A DNA stretch of 64,000 nt from Pagrus major (Eukaryota > Chordata > Actinopteri > Spariformes > Sparidae), in the NCBI RefSeq assembly GCF_040436345.1, contig NC_133216.1:2942533-3006532 (forward strand). Reading direction: 5' to 3'. The notes beneath the pieces were generated by a model, which had not been told where the DNA came from, did not search any database, and saw nothing but the letters and a program-made list of their open reading frames with translations. Shown piece by piece: positions 12,721 through 24,199 of the stretch. A program made the translations under genes and the position numbers. Numbering within the stretch: the stretch's first letter is position 1; each line of letters begins with the position of its first letter.

Positions 12721-15700
12721 TCTTAATCAAATAACTAAATGTAAAGGATGTAGTGACCAGTCTTAGCTCTGTGAGCTAAACCAAAGTCATATCCAGCACT
12801 TAAAACTGTGCGATACTGCCGTTTTTCTACGTTGTTTCCTTAAAATACGCTCTTATTTTAGACGTACAATCCCTCCGTTTCCGGTATCGTAGTGTATAAT
12901 TTACAACAACTTGACGCAGCTGCGAGAAGTTGGGAGGACCAGGGAGGGCAGAGCGAGAAATGCCCAGAATTCAACGCGATAGAACAACATCAGAAACATT
13001 TCAAAATGGTTTTGGTTTTTATTCCTAAAATGTCTCCAGGAAAAAAACGTAGTAGCGTATCAGCACTCTGCATCAGCCCTCCGTAAATATTGTAAACATA
13101 AACGTGGGCGTGAAGGATGGATCCAAACTGCCATTTTATTTTTTTCTCGTGATTTGTATTTATACGGTACACAGTGTTCAGCTCGGGTTTAAATGTAAGC
13201 AGTCTTTTCTGTAGCTCAGTATCGCTGCATGCTGCGCAGATAGTCACGCACGCTGCCCAGGAGGATGCTGCGTTAAGGGACTGTTGGAAAATATCACTGT
13301 TCCAGCCCAACTCTTTACTTTAAAAGTCATTATCTACTCACTCGCATGTTGATGCAAAGTCAGGTGATGTTTGGTAGTCCACTAAACATTTCTGGAGCTT
13401 CACGGCAAAACAGTGTTGCAGCATTCTCCTGAAAACTGATGAGCTGGAGACTTATTATAAAAAACCTAATAAAGAAAGAAAACCAACATGAAATAGCTCC
13501 ATACAGCTCATCTTACACAACACAAGAAGCCCAGAGATCCTAAATTGATTTGAAATATGTTATTTACACCCTTATTTAAGCTGAAATCTTCACTTTAGCT
13601 GCTAGAGTGTTAGTGCACACCCTGTCTGAAGTGGGTGCACGAGCTCGACTGCGCATCAAGGGTGTAAATAACATCTTTTCAAATCAATTTGGGATCTTCT
13701 GGAGACTTGGATTACACTGGATGAGCTGTATGGATCCAGTTTATGTCGTTGTTTTAGTTTTTTGGATGTTTTTTACATTTTAAAAACAAGTCCCCAGCTT
13801 CTTCAGTTGTTTAGGAGCATCTTGTTTTAGAAATTAAATCTCCAGCTCCAGAAATTAAATTTTGTGGACTTAATAACTTCACCTGCTCTCCATCAGCATC
13901 AGGGTGAGAAGATAAAGACTGAATTTGAATTATTGGGTGAACTTTAACACTTTTACATCATGATTTTGACTTCATAGAAAACTTAATGAAAACCCTTCTC
14001 AGTAGAAATACACCACTCAGAGTTAGTTATGGATATTGGTATATGGGTGCATATATGTGTGTGCATGGATCTGCAATAAAAGCAAATGAAATGTGTTGCA
14101 TTATTTTTTGGGACCAAGAATATTCACAACACACAATAAAAACTCAGATGTCACAGAATAAACACTCAAGTGAAACACTAAAATATCCCAATATCCTCAA
14201 CTAATTTTGAGTAGTATTCATCACTCGGCACTTAACATTACAATTACATAAACACTGCACAAAGTTGTTTATTTTTTATTTTTCATGATGTTTCCTTTGG
14301 GAGAATTTCTGCTGATATTTAACACTTGAATAGTAAATTCATGTCTTGGAGCTTTACAAGGAGCAGACAGTGACCAATCAGACTTGCCAGACAAACTTAA
14401 GTCATCAGCTGACAATTTACACAAAACATTGTTCTTCTGTAATTGAAACTCTTCCCTAAACTCAAACAGACTGTTGTACAAAAGCCTGTTTCAAGGCTTA
14501 GCCACTTGTGCTGACTTGCCCGTAGGTCATCTTCATGGAGCTGCTGCCTGTAACTAACTATCAGTGTTTGCCACGGAGAGACAAAGTCTCAACCATAGAG
14601 AGTAGAAGAACAGACATTTTGATGCCAGTTTGGTCTTTTTAAGCTATTTGAGTTTAGAGCTCACCACCATATTTACCAGTTAGAAGAGTAAAACCATCAA
14701 ATTGGGGAAGATTTTGGTAAACATGGCACAGCCTTTGGAGATTAAGTGGACGAACAAGTGGTAAGCACTACAGCTGGATGTGATAGGTTGATAAACCTCT
14801 CAGTCAATCAATCTTTCCTCTATACATACTGTACCCTTCTTTCAGCCTTGACATGTACTCTGTTAAATAATGATTTTCAAAGTCACTGCAGAGGCACACA
14901 GATTTCTAAACTACTATTTCACTGGTGTATTCTTCAGAAATACATGTGGGGTTATTCACCAGTGCTAAAGATGGTAACCACAGTGAAAAGCAGTGGACCA
15001 GGGGTATTTATAGCAACAGATGTGGAGCTCTTTGTAGGACTGTATTTATAACAAATAACATTGGTCTGCAACCTTTTTATCCAAATGATCCCTGAGAATT
15101 AATCAATGTCATCTCGTCGTGAGCAGTAAAGTGTGTGGGAAACATCATCTGACTGTACTGCCTTGTTTTGTGATGATTCCTAAAAAGCAAATAAAATATG
15201 TTTATTTAAAAGATGTTTCTGTCTCAGATTTTTAATATAAACAATTATAAAGGGAAAAGAAAAAAGCAAAGATTTGAGAGAAGTCACGGAAAGTAGTAGA
15301 TTTGGGGTTTCAGAACTGCATTTGTCTTCTCTCTAATCCTATAAAATAATCTTGCAACTTCTTGTGTCCCCATGGAGGGGTCCCGATTCCCATTTCTATC
15401 TATCTGGAGGGATGATAACACATGTGGGGTGAATGTTTCCAAATACAAAGACACAAAGAACATAACAAAATAAAGAGTTAAAATGTGAAATACAAAGAAA
15501 GCTTTAGCATGACTGTATTGCTACTGGAACATTTTCTAGCTCACTGGGAGGAAACCAGAACTGCTATTTAGAAACTCAAACCAAAATAGCTTAAAAAAAC
15601 CAAAACAAACACAAATGACATGAACTGCACTTCAAATCGCATTTCTTTGTGTTTAATTTTACCCCTTTGTCACATTTTGAAACATAATAAACAACTATTG

Positions 15701-16185
15701 TAACAGTGAAAAAAATAGTTTTGGGTTGCAGCTATTGTTGGATGTTTTGCAATCCCACATTTCATTTAGTTTTATCATGTGGGGATACCAACTTAATTTT
15801 AGTTTCAGTGTTTATTTCTTCTTTTAGTGTTGCTTTTATATTGTCTAATTTATTGTTTATATTCTATTCCAACTTAAGTATTTGAATATGTCTTTATATG
15901 TTTTCTGTGTGTGTAATGTGGAGGGAGCTACAGCTACATTTCATTGTGCAACCCTGTACTGTATAATGATAAATTAAAACAAAACCTTGACATTTTGAAC
16001 AGCTCGCTGTCTTTAAACACATCTTGTGAGGCTGTATTTTAAATCATGGAAATTGAGTACACAATGTTCTTGTCTTTAACATGTTATTGTTTTGTTTTTT
16101 TGTTTATTTGTTACAGCTGACAATAAACTTATGTTATTTTGTTGATTTCCTGATTTTGCGATGTTCCGCATTTGATCACGGGGGA
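12721..16185. other. Intergenic region upstream of rsf1, no gene recognised
   Basis: It is AT-rich with no convincing coding exon on either strand. It contains a palindromic repeat at about 13320-13945, a segment at 14020-14190 related to sequence near 29.65 kb, and AATAAA-like hexamers such as near 15190 and 16120 that belong to no gene I can see. Confidence 0.5.
13320..13945. repeat. Long-palindrome MITE-like element, copy 1
   Basis: The left arm contains GTAGTCCACTAAACATTTC and TGGAGCTTCACGGCAAAACA; the right arm returns a diverged complement ending near TTGGGTGAACTTTAACAC. The middle has ACTGCGCATCAAGGGTG. Four copies occur here (13.3, 18.8, 31.6, 47.8 kb). It looks like a foldback DNA element without coding capacity. 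Confidence 0.65.
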
Positions 16186-16521
16186 AGAGTTATCCTCCAT
16201 GTATAACAAACACAACCCTAGTTAAGATTAAATGTACAAATGTACGAGCTGCACTTGAAGGCAGCGTCGCAGATGGAAAATCAGAGCTGTCGGGTTGCAC
16301 GTGAATGCATCTGTTGTTAAAGAGGGCCGGAAGGAGTTTTCGGTTTTACAGGAAGAAGACTGGAAAGTTGTGTTCGTCGTCTCATCTGTTGAGTGTTCAG
16401 ACAGCCACATCGTTCAGCTCCAGTCCTGCAACACACCGACCAAACGACCCTTCTGCAGCCGAGGCTGTGTTATCGCAGCCATGACACTTTGATAGGAGAA
16501 TTAGCGGGAACACGCCGGAGG
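16186..16521 (+). promoter_or_regulatory. Candidate promoter and 5' noncoding exon of panx1
   Basis: This G+C-richer island in AT-rich surroundings ends with CACGCCGGAGG|GTGAGTTC, a strong donor at 16522. The panx1 start codon is preceded by an acceptor near 19732 (TTGTGTCCACAG), so a spliced 5' UTR from here to panx1 is plausible. The link is inference; transcript data are needed. Confidence 0.35.
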
Positions 16522-16685
16522 GTGAGTTCAAGTTCATCTTCCCGTTTTACAGTAAATCACAACGAGCTAACGTGTCATTGATTAGTTAGTAGTGGTTTCT
16601 TCTGACTTCTGCAAACAACTGCGATGTTTGTAAGTTACTGACAGCTTTAAAGTGAAGTCAACGTTACTATTAGTAACGTTACGCT

Positions 16686-17187
16686 GTTTCTCCTGCTCCT
16701 TCTTCTTCTTCTGCTCCTTCTTCTTCTTCTGCTTCTTCTTTTCCTGCTCCTTCTTCTTCTTCTGCTTCTTCTTCTTCTGCTCCTTCTTCTTCTCCTTCTG
16801 CTCCTTCTTCTTCTTCTGCTTCTTCTTCTGCTCCTTCTTCTTCTCCTTCTGCTCCTTCTTCTTCTGCTCCTTCTTCTTCTTCTGCTCCTTCTTCTTCTGC
16901 TCTTTCTTCTTCTGCTCTTTCTTCTTCTTCTTCTTCTTCTGCTTCTTCTTCTGCTCCTTATTCATCTGCTCCTTCTTCTTCTTCTGCTCCTTCTTCTGCT
17001 CTTTCTTCTTCTTCTTCTTCTCCTTATTCATCTGCTCCTTCTTCTTCTTCTGCTCCTTCTTCTTCTTCTCCTCCTTCTCCTTCTTCTTCTTCTCCTTCTT
17101 CTTCTTCTGCTCCTTCTTCTCCTTCTTCTTCTTCTGCTCCTTCTTCTTCTCCTTCTTCTTCTTCTCCTTCTTCTTCTTCTTCTTCTA
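16686..17187. repeat. ~500 bp polypyrimidine (CTT/TGCTCC)n tract
   Basis: The plus strand is nearly pure C and T, built of CTTCTT and TGCTCCTTC units with very few purines. It is open in several frames (Phe/Cys/Ser on plus, Lys/Glu/Gln on minus), but these are low-complexity shadows and not genes. Confidence 0.9.
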
Positions 17188-17189
17188 AA

Positions 17190-17515
17190 ACACATTACTT
17201 GAGTATTTCCATTTTCTGCTACTTTATACTTCCACTCCTACATTTTTGGAGACAAATATTGTGCTTTTTACTTAACTTCATTTATTTGATAACTTTAGTT
17301 ACTAGTTTGCAGATTACATGCTTCATCAGAGTAGCACATTTAAAATGTATTTAAAAAAACAAGAAACAGTGATTCTAGTAATGTAGTACATTTACTATCA
17401 GATAATTTATCTCTTGTACTCAAGTACTTTAAATATGGCTGACTTTTACTTTCACCAAAGTAATGTGTTAACACGATATCTTTATTTTTACTCAAGTACC
17501 TTGTACAGCATTGAT
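17190..17515. repeat. 'ACTTGAGTA' teleost repeat, copy 1
   Basis: It contains ACTTGAGTATTTCCATTTTC, GATTACATGC, TCAAGTACTT and TTTTACTCAAGTACC, the same blocks in the same order as the arms near 54.6-55.2 kb. It abuts the pyrimidine tract. Noncoding. Confidence 0.6.
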
Positions 17516-18841
17516 AAAAACAATAAAACTTGCAGTGCGTGGATTGTTTTATGCTGCATACTTGTCCCTAAACAATAAACATGAAATAATACATATTTTT
17601 TTCTGTAAAAAGCAAATGTATAGCGTTAACTAAAAGAGCCATTATCGACAGCAGAAGTTCTGCTCCAGCCGAACAAAGCGGCCTGTTGATGTTGTGGGAA
17701 GACAGTCACGAGTTGTTTTCAGCTTGGTTTAATAAATATGTTTCACGGTTTTAAGCTTTTCAGAGAAAGAAGAGTTGCTTCTCAGTGGGGGTGACTAAAA
17801 TGGCGTGTAAACGATGATTCACAGTTGTGTTGACCATCAAATAAGGAAAATAACCATCAGTCTACCAGAAAAAAATATTTATCATAATTTAAATCAGTTC
17901 AAAATCAAGTTTTGAGCTGAGGTTACATTATGCAAGGCTGAAGCAGTATTGTCCATTGTAGCTTCAAGTTTTAGAGCAATTATATGTAAGGAAGAATTAA
18001 AAAAAGGTTATATAAACAGACGCAACCAGATTTTCAAGAAATAAGCATCATAAATATTTCTGTCGCTGCAAACATTCCTGGTGAGAAGTAACATGACCTA
18101 TCACGTTTCTGAACAGCCTGTTTTTAGCCGTTCATAACACTCAAAACAAGCTGACTATAAATGGTTAAACAAGAAAATTTAAGGAAGGTGTGAGTCAAGT
18201 TAAAAATATGATTGGCAAAGGTCACAAGTATCATGTTTAGAGCAACCGTGTTTTGACAATATACGTGTGACCCTAGAGTGATAATACATGAGGGAAAAGG
18301 TAAATACAGGAATGTTTTTGTGAACAAAAACAGAAAACAGAACCAATAACGAAAAGATTGCCAGTTATTGAATTTATAAACAATGCATCGAGTCAGGCAC
18401 GTCCAAATATTGTTTATGGTCGGTGCTGGACCAACAGAAGACAACAATGGAAACATGAAGAAAGGAAAAAAAACACACAGAGACACCATCTTTAAAAACA
18501 CATGCTCTGGTCGTATGAAAGGCACATGATGACACGGTGAGTAGGCCAGACGACCACAGGACAGCGTTACAATTAACCAACATCACCACACAATGTTGAA
18601 TCTCATGTCCTGTGCTTGTCTGGACGATACACTGTGACTGGTTTTGTGGGTTTTTTTCCAACTTGAAATGAGCTGTTCCCCTCCTATGGAAATATACCTG
18701 TGCAGCATATTGTAGATTCCTATTCCTTATAGTTTTAGGGACATCCTGTTTCGATGATAAAGGTGCCTCTGTCTAGAACGAGCCATATTGTAAGGTACGA
18801 CGGCTATAACGTGTTGTTATTTGTGGATTTTTGGAAAGTTG

Positions 18842-19325
18842 TGTGAAACATTTCTGGAGCTTCACAGCAAAACAGCGTTCGTTGCAGCATTCTGCTAAAC
18901 AACTTAAGTAGCTGGGGACTTGTTTTAAAAACGGGGGAAATACTCTTGCTCCATACAGCTCGTCTCTTCTAATCAAAGTCTCCAGAGGCCACAAGATCCC
19001 AAATTGATTTCAAAAAGCCGTTATTTACAGCCTGTTTTAAGCTAAATGTTCACTGTTGCTGCTAAGCTAAAAGCATCAGCGCACACCCCGTCTGTGGTGG
19101 GTGCACAAGCTCAACAAGGGTGTAAATGATGTTTTTTCAAATCAATCTGGGATCTCAGGGCTTCTGGAGACTTGGTTTACACCGGACGGGCTGCATGGAG
19201 CTATTTGCTTAGTTCCTTTGTTTTGTTTTTTTCTGTTTTAATAGTCCACACCTACTTCAGTTGTTTAGGAGAATCCTTCAACGCTGTTTTGCTGCGAAGC
19301 TCCAGACATGTTTTGTGAACTGATG
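18842..19325. repeat. Long-palindrome MITE-like element, copy 2
   Basis: It begins ACATTTCTGGAGCTTCACAG and ends with the complement (GCTGCGAAGCTCCAGACATG). Inside, CAAATTGATTTCAAAAAG and its counterpart TTTTTTCAAATCAATCTGG mark the symmetry. It lies upstream of panx1. Confidence 0.7.
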
Positions 19326-19476
19326 AGTTGTTTGGTCTATAAAATGTCAGTGTTTCTTAAGCCCGAGATGACGTCCTCAGATGTTCTGTCGTATGATAGG
19401 CACATGATGATACCATGAGTAGCCCAGAAAACCACTAGACAACATCACAATCAACCAACATCACCACCATACCATA

Positions 19477-19687
19477 AAATGTCGATCAGGGTTTCTCAAA
19501 GCCAAAGATGATGTCTTCATATGTCTTGTTTTGTCCACAAAGATATTCAGTTTACTGTCATTAAGGAGGAAAGAAACCAGACAATAGCTTTTTTTTCTTA
19601 AACCCAAACCAATTAATCTATTATCAAAATAGTTGGCAATTAACTTAATATCTGATACTGGTAATAGATCAATTGTTGCAGCTCTAA
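19477..19687. repeat. 'GGCTGCRACTA' repeat, copy 2 (rearranged)
   Basis: It contains AAAATGTCGATCAGGGTTTC, TGTCTTGTTTTGTCCAC and AGATATTCAGTTTACTGTCA and ends TCAATTGTTGCAGCTCTAA. It directly follows the element ending at 19325, where a further fragment lies at 19326-19385. It ends about 85 bp before the panx1 start codon. Confidence 0.55.
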
Positions 19688-19772
19688 TTTAAGCATCTGA
19701 AGCCAGATATGTTTCATTATTTTGTGTCCACAGGAGTTATTTATGTGCTGCAGGTAACAGAAGAGCGGCGAG

Positions 19773-22700
19773 ATGGCCATCGCCCACGTGGCTACCGAGT
19801 ACGTGTTCAGCGATTTCCTGCTGAAGGATCCGAACCAGGCTCGATACCGCAGCGTCCGAACCGAGCTCGCTGTGGACAAGATGGTGACCTGTGTGGCTGT
19901 GGGCCTGCCGCTCCTCCTCATCTCTCTGGCCTTCGCTCAAGAAGTTTCAGTCGGTGAGTTGAGATGGAGTCAGGAGAAGGGTGCAGATTGAAATGTTAAA
20001 ATAATAAAGATCAGTTTGGACGTTTCACTCTCATGTTTCTGTTTTTCGCAGGTACTCAGATCAGCTGCTTTGCTCCCACTAACTTCTCCTGGAGGCAGGC
20101 GGCTTACGTGGACTCGTACTGCTGGGCTGCTGTCCACACACACACTCTGCCTCTGTGGCTGCACAAGGTACACACACACACAGGATTATGCGATTCAGAG
20201 GTGCAATTGTTAGACATTAGTTGGTGATTAAAACTTGTTTATGCACATACCATATGGGGAAACGCTTTGTAACACACCTTCTACTGGAGTGATAAGGCGT
20301 GTTTAGACGGCTCTACTGCTGGAACAACAGACAGTATTTTCATGAGTCATCGTGCCGTGTAGTAATGATATATTATAAATAAAGTCAGGATCTTGTCATG
20401 GAAATAATAAAAAATTAATTTCCAAAACATTTAACAGGATCCACTTGTTTAACTTGTTAAAATAGAAGTTAAGAGGACTGTACAGGTTTCTTTACACAGC
20501 AGTGAGTTACATCATCAGTGTGTTAATGAAACAGTCTTGTGACTCCTCTGATGATTATAAATGACCTGTAACATCAAACAAGACCATCAGCGAAAAGACT
20601 GCTGTTTTTATATAGTTATTATTAACACCTGTGCTCGGGTCCGATCACATATATCACTTATAAAATCACATTATCTCATCGCGATCCATCCTGCGGTCTC
20701 TCTGTCACTTTGTCAAAAGGGTCCAGAATAGAATCAACAAAACCTGGAAAGTTCCTCGTAGTAACTTTAAAATCCTTGAATTGTGAGTTGTAAAATGTGT
20801 GATTTCTAAGTCTGGTGCATTTCATTGAAAGTAGTAGGTCAAATTTCAGTTGTGCACAGGTGTGCAGGGTGTGGGTGAGAATATTTGTGGTAAGATGTTG
20901 TAGGCTCAGGCTAAGAGTAGAGAGCAATAATGGGTCTCTTGCACTTTATAAGTGATCTAACCGTAGTGACACTGGCAGCACAATCACTAGAATTGCAACA
21001 TTGCGGCAGTAAATAAAAGATAATTTACAGCTTGGTCTGATGTCCAGCTACGTCGAAAAAACTTTGTTCTGTAATTTATGATACTTGTGAAATAATCTGC
21101 TTCCTTCAAATCATGAATCTCCTTTTAGGAGTTTTATGTTTTTTGAGAGATACATGAAGGTCACTGCAGTTAAAGAAGCCTTAATAAAGCAGCCGACTTG
21201 ATATTCTACTATTAATCTCTGACATCAGACAAGTAATGATGGTGTGTTGCACCACTTTATACTCTAAGTTGAAGTTGGATCATTGATAAGAGTGGACACA
21301 CCCACATCTGACATTGTTTTGTGAGATTATATCTTTATGATTGGCCCCGAGTGTTTTTATTGTGTTATTGAAGATCTAGGTGCTGTATCGTAGGCAACTG
21401 GACTTCTGGTTACAGTTTCTTGATTTTTCCAACAAGTCCAGTTGCCTACGATACAGCACCTAGATTTACCATGACCTGGATGACTGAGAACCTTCATCAA
21501 CATGTTATTGAAGAAGCTATCCTGTGCTGTCTCTACCTGCCAGTTCTTTCCCTACATTCTGCTGCTGGTGGCGGTTCTGATGTACGCCCCGGCGTTGTTC
21601 TGGAGATTTTCTGCGGCGCCGCTCCTGCAGTCGGACCTCGGCTTCATCATGGAAGAGTTGGACCGGTGTTACAACCGCGCTGTCACTCTGGCCAAACGCT
21701 TGGCCACTGTAGGACTGCTCACCCCAGACAGGTACAGCAGGACACCTGACATCAACTTAGAATTAACTCGGAGAAAAAGGGTTCGGGTCTGGTCCAGGTT
21801 GTGTGACAACAGTGTGTGAAATACCCAGCGACAACTGGGAGGTAGATAATATGTTTACTTCCCTTCATCATTCTTCACTGTTCTTTCTGTCTGAACTCCT
21901 CCTCCAGTGACCCGACTGAGGGTTGTTTCAATTACCCGCTGGTGGAGAAGTTTCTGACGACCAAGCGTTTCTCGCGGGTGCTGCTGTTTTACTACCTGCT
22001 GTGTCGCGGCCTGACTCTCATCACCTTGTTGTGTGCCTGCGTCTACCTGGGCTACTACCTCCGCCTGGCCTCCGTCACGGACGAGTTCGGCTGTACGTTG
22101 CGTGTCGGCCTGCTTGCCTCTGACCCGGACGTCCCCGACAAGGTGCAGTGTAAGCTCATCGCCGTGGGAGTCTTCTCTCTGCTGAGGTATATGTCTGTCT
22201 GTTCAGTACAACATTTATTTATGATAGAAAAAGACTGAGATGCATCAGATGTGTGATTTATCAGATATAGGTTTACATGTCAAACTGCAGTCTGTCTGTT
22301 TTACTGTTTGCAGCATGGTCAACTTGATCCTGTTCATTGCACTGATTCCCGTGGTGATCTACGCCAGTCTCCGTCCCCTCTTCTGCCATGGATATGCCCA
22401 CTTCCTGGAAGCCTACCAATCACTGCCCACTGTGGGCGTCCTGCCCACCCCCGCCGGCCAATGGGACGATCTCTCTCTGTACCTGCTCTTCCTGGAGGAG
22501 AACATCAGCGAACTGAAGTCCTACAAATACATCAAGGTGTGTTAGCATGGATTGTGTGTTTGTGTGCCAGTGTGCATGACTGTGTCTGAAATCCCTCCTT
22601 GTTTAATATACAGTCAACTATATTTACTGTCCAACACTTTTTTTAATTAATGAGTGTTTATTAAACCAGGGACCATAAACAAAAACATGAATCTAAAGAT

Positions 22701-24199
22701 GAGAAGAGAAATTTATGCTCTAGTTTACTGCTAAGCTAAACACTGTATCGCTCAAAGTGATGAAAGCACAGTAGTAGTGTCGTATGCACATACTTATTTA
22801 GCACAGAAACAGGAATATATGTTTTTTCTTTGTCCAATTTTGTTTTGTGTTTTCTGGTGTTAGGTGTTGGAGTTGTTGAAGAGACGAGGTGAGTGCTCTG
22901 AAGAAAACTTCGACGCCATGGGTCTGCTGCAGACTCTCTGCCTGGTGAAGATGGACAATGTGGATGGGAACAAACAGACCGGTGCTGCAGGGAAACAGGA
23001 TCGAGTAAAAACGAATGCAGCCGACTCTGCCAGCAGCCCAGCAGGAGCAGCTACGAACAGCTGCAACCATCCGAACTCGACTATAGATATCGAGGGCAAG
23101 ATGGAAACAGAGATGAAAGGTGAGTTCGGGGAGGCATTAGTGGTTAGTTGGAGTATTGTGTGACACATTACAAATCACATTTGAAATTGAGAAATTGACA
23201 ATTGTTGTTGTTGATGATAATATGTTGTATTATCCTTATACACATCTATAAAGTAATTCAAGTTTCTCTGAGAATGAAAAAGGACACAAATATTCATATA
23301 TGTGTGCACAATAATGCACATTCTTCTCAGAGCACAGTGATGATATAAATTCTGTCGAAGAGGTTATAACCATCTTTAGTTTATTACCTTTTTATACAGT
23401 GCCAGCTGTTGACTTCTGCTTCTGACTGACTAATTTTACCTCATTGTTTAAAGACGATGTGGGGGGATGAGCAGTGACAGGAAACAGAGAGTTAGAGGTG
23501 AAGGCGTGTAGTCCAACGTGACAATTACCTCGACCCAACTGAACCTGTTTTCTGAGCGTGCATGCTATTTCCAAGAACACAAGGGATGTTTCTCTTTATG
23601 TTTTACTTTGTGTTTCACTTTAAGGATTTAAAAAAGGACTTCTCTTATGTCCAAAAAGTTGTTGTCTTGTGATTGTAAGTTTTTGAAGTGTGAAGTAGCG
23701 TGTCATTTTTCATCGACTGTACTTACAATTATAATTCAACTTTTTAGGCGATAAATGTTTTCGCTTTCTTACATATTTAGAAGAAAATATCCAGTTGTCA
23801 CTCTCATGTTGTGTAAAAACAACGTTATGTGGAGGTTGAGCAAGCAAATTGTCATTTTTAGACCACTGGACAGTACCAGACTAGAAGTTTCCCTCTGTTT
23901 CCAAGTCTTTTTGCTAATCTAAGCTAAACTAACAACTGTTTGCTCCAGCTGCATATTTCACTAAGGATAGAGGTTAATGCTGTACAGATCATGAAGCCCT
24001 CTGACACAAACTTGACATTTTGGGCCACATAAAGAGACTCAAACCTTAAATTTAAGCCTGCACACAACATCCTAGATAATAATTCGGTAACATGTAAAAT
24101 TATTTCTTTTCAGAGCTCACGCCTTTGCTGCCAGGAAACAGCGATACAACAAGCATCAAAAGCAGTGAGGACAGGACTGTCCGGCAGAGAGCGTTGTGA
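19773..24199 (+). CDS. panx1: Pannexin-1, complete (442 aa)
   Basis: Plasma-membrane large-pore channel subunit that releases ATP and other metabolites (family knowledge). Coding exons: 19773-19953, 20052-20167, 21544-21731, 21908-22186, 22314-22536, 22864-23119, 24114-24199; all GT-AG with consistent phases. [17 protein letters not shown] and [22 protein letters not shown] match human PANX1. Four hydrophobic segments are visible. The extracellular cysteines C66 and C84 and the pore residues W74 and R75 align with human numbering. A DNVD tetrapeptide at 360-363 lies where human PANX1 has its caspase site (DVVD), so cleavage activation may be kept (inference). Length is near the human 426. Zebrafish has two panx1 genes and I cannot say which this is. 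The C-terminal tail after 365 is divergent, as usual. Confidence 0.95.
20168..21543 (+). other. panx1 intron 2
   Basis: This 1.4 kb intron opens with GTACACACACACACAGG, a CA repeat beginning in the donor. It is otherwise AT-rich with no exon, and it contains the perfect inverted repeat at 21374-21465. Confidence 0.6.
21374..21465. repeat. Perfect 32-bp inverted repeat with 28-nt loop
   Basis: Arms 21374-21405 and 21434-21465 are exact reverse complements and include TGCTGTATCGTAGGCAACTG. The transcript could form a 32-bp hairpin. The arm core (CCAGTTGTCTACGATACAG) recurs near 30588 with one mismatch, so this is likely a repeat terminus. Confidence 0.85.

Noticed and set aside
16582-17188. 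Long open frames on both strands (Lys/Glu/Gln-rich minus, Phe/Cys-rich plus)
   Set aside because: They are translations of a CT/GA simple repeat with no domain and no start or splice support.
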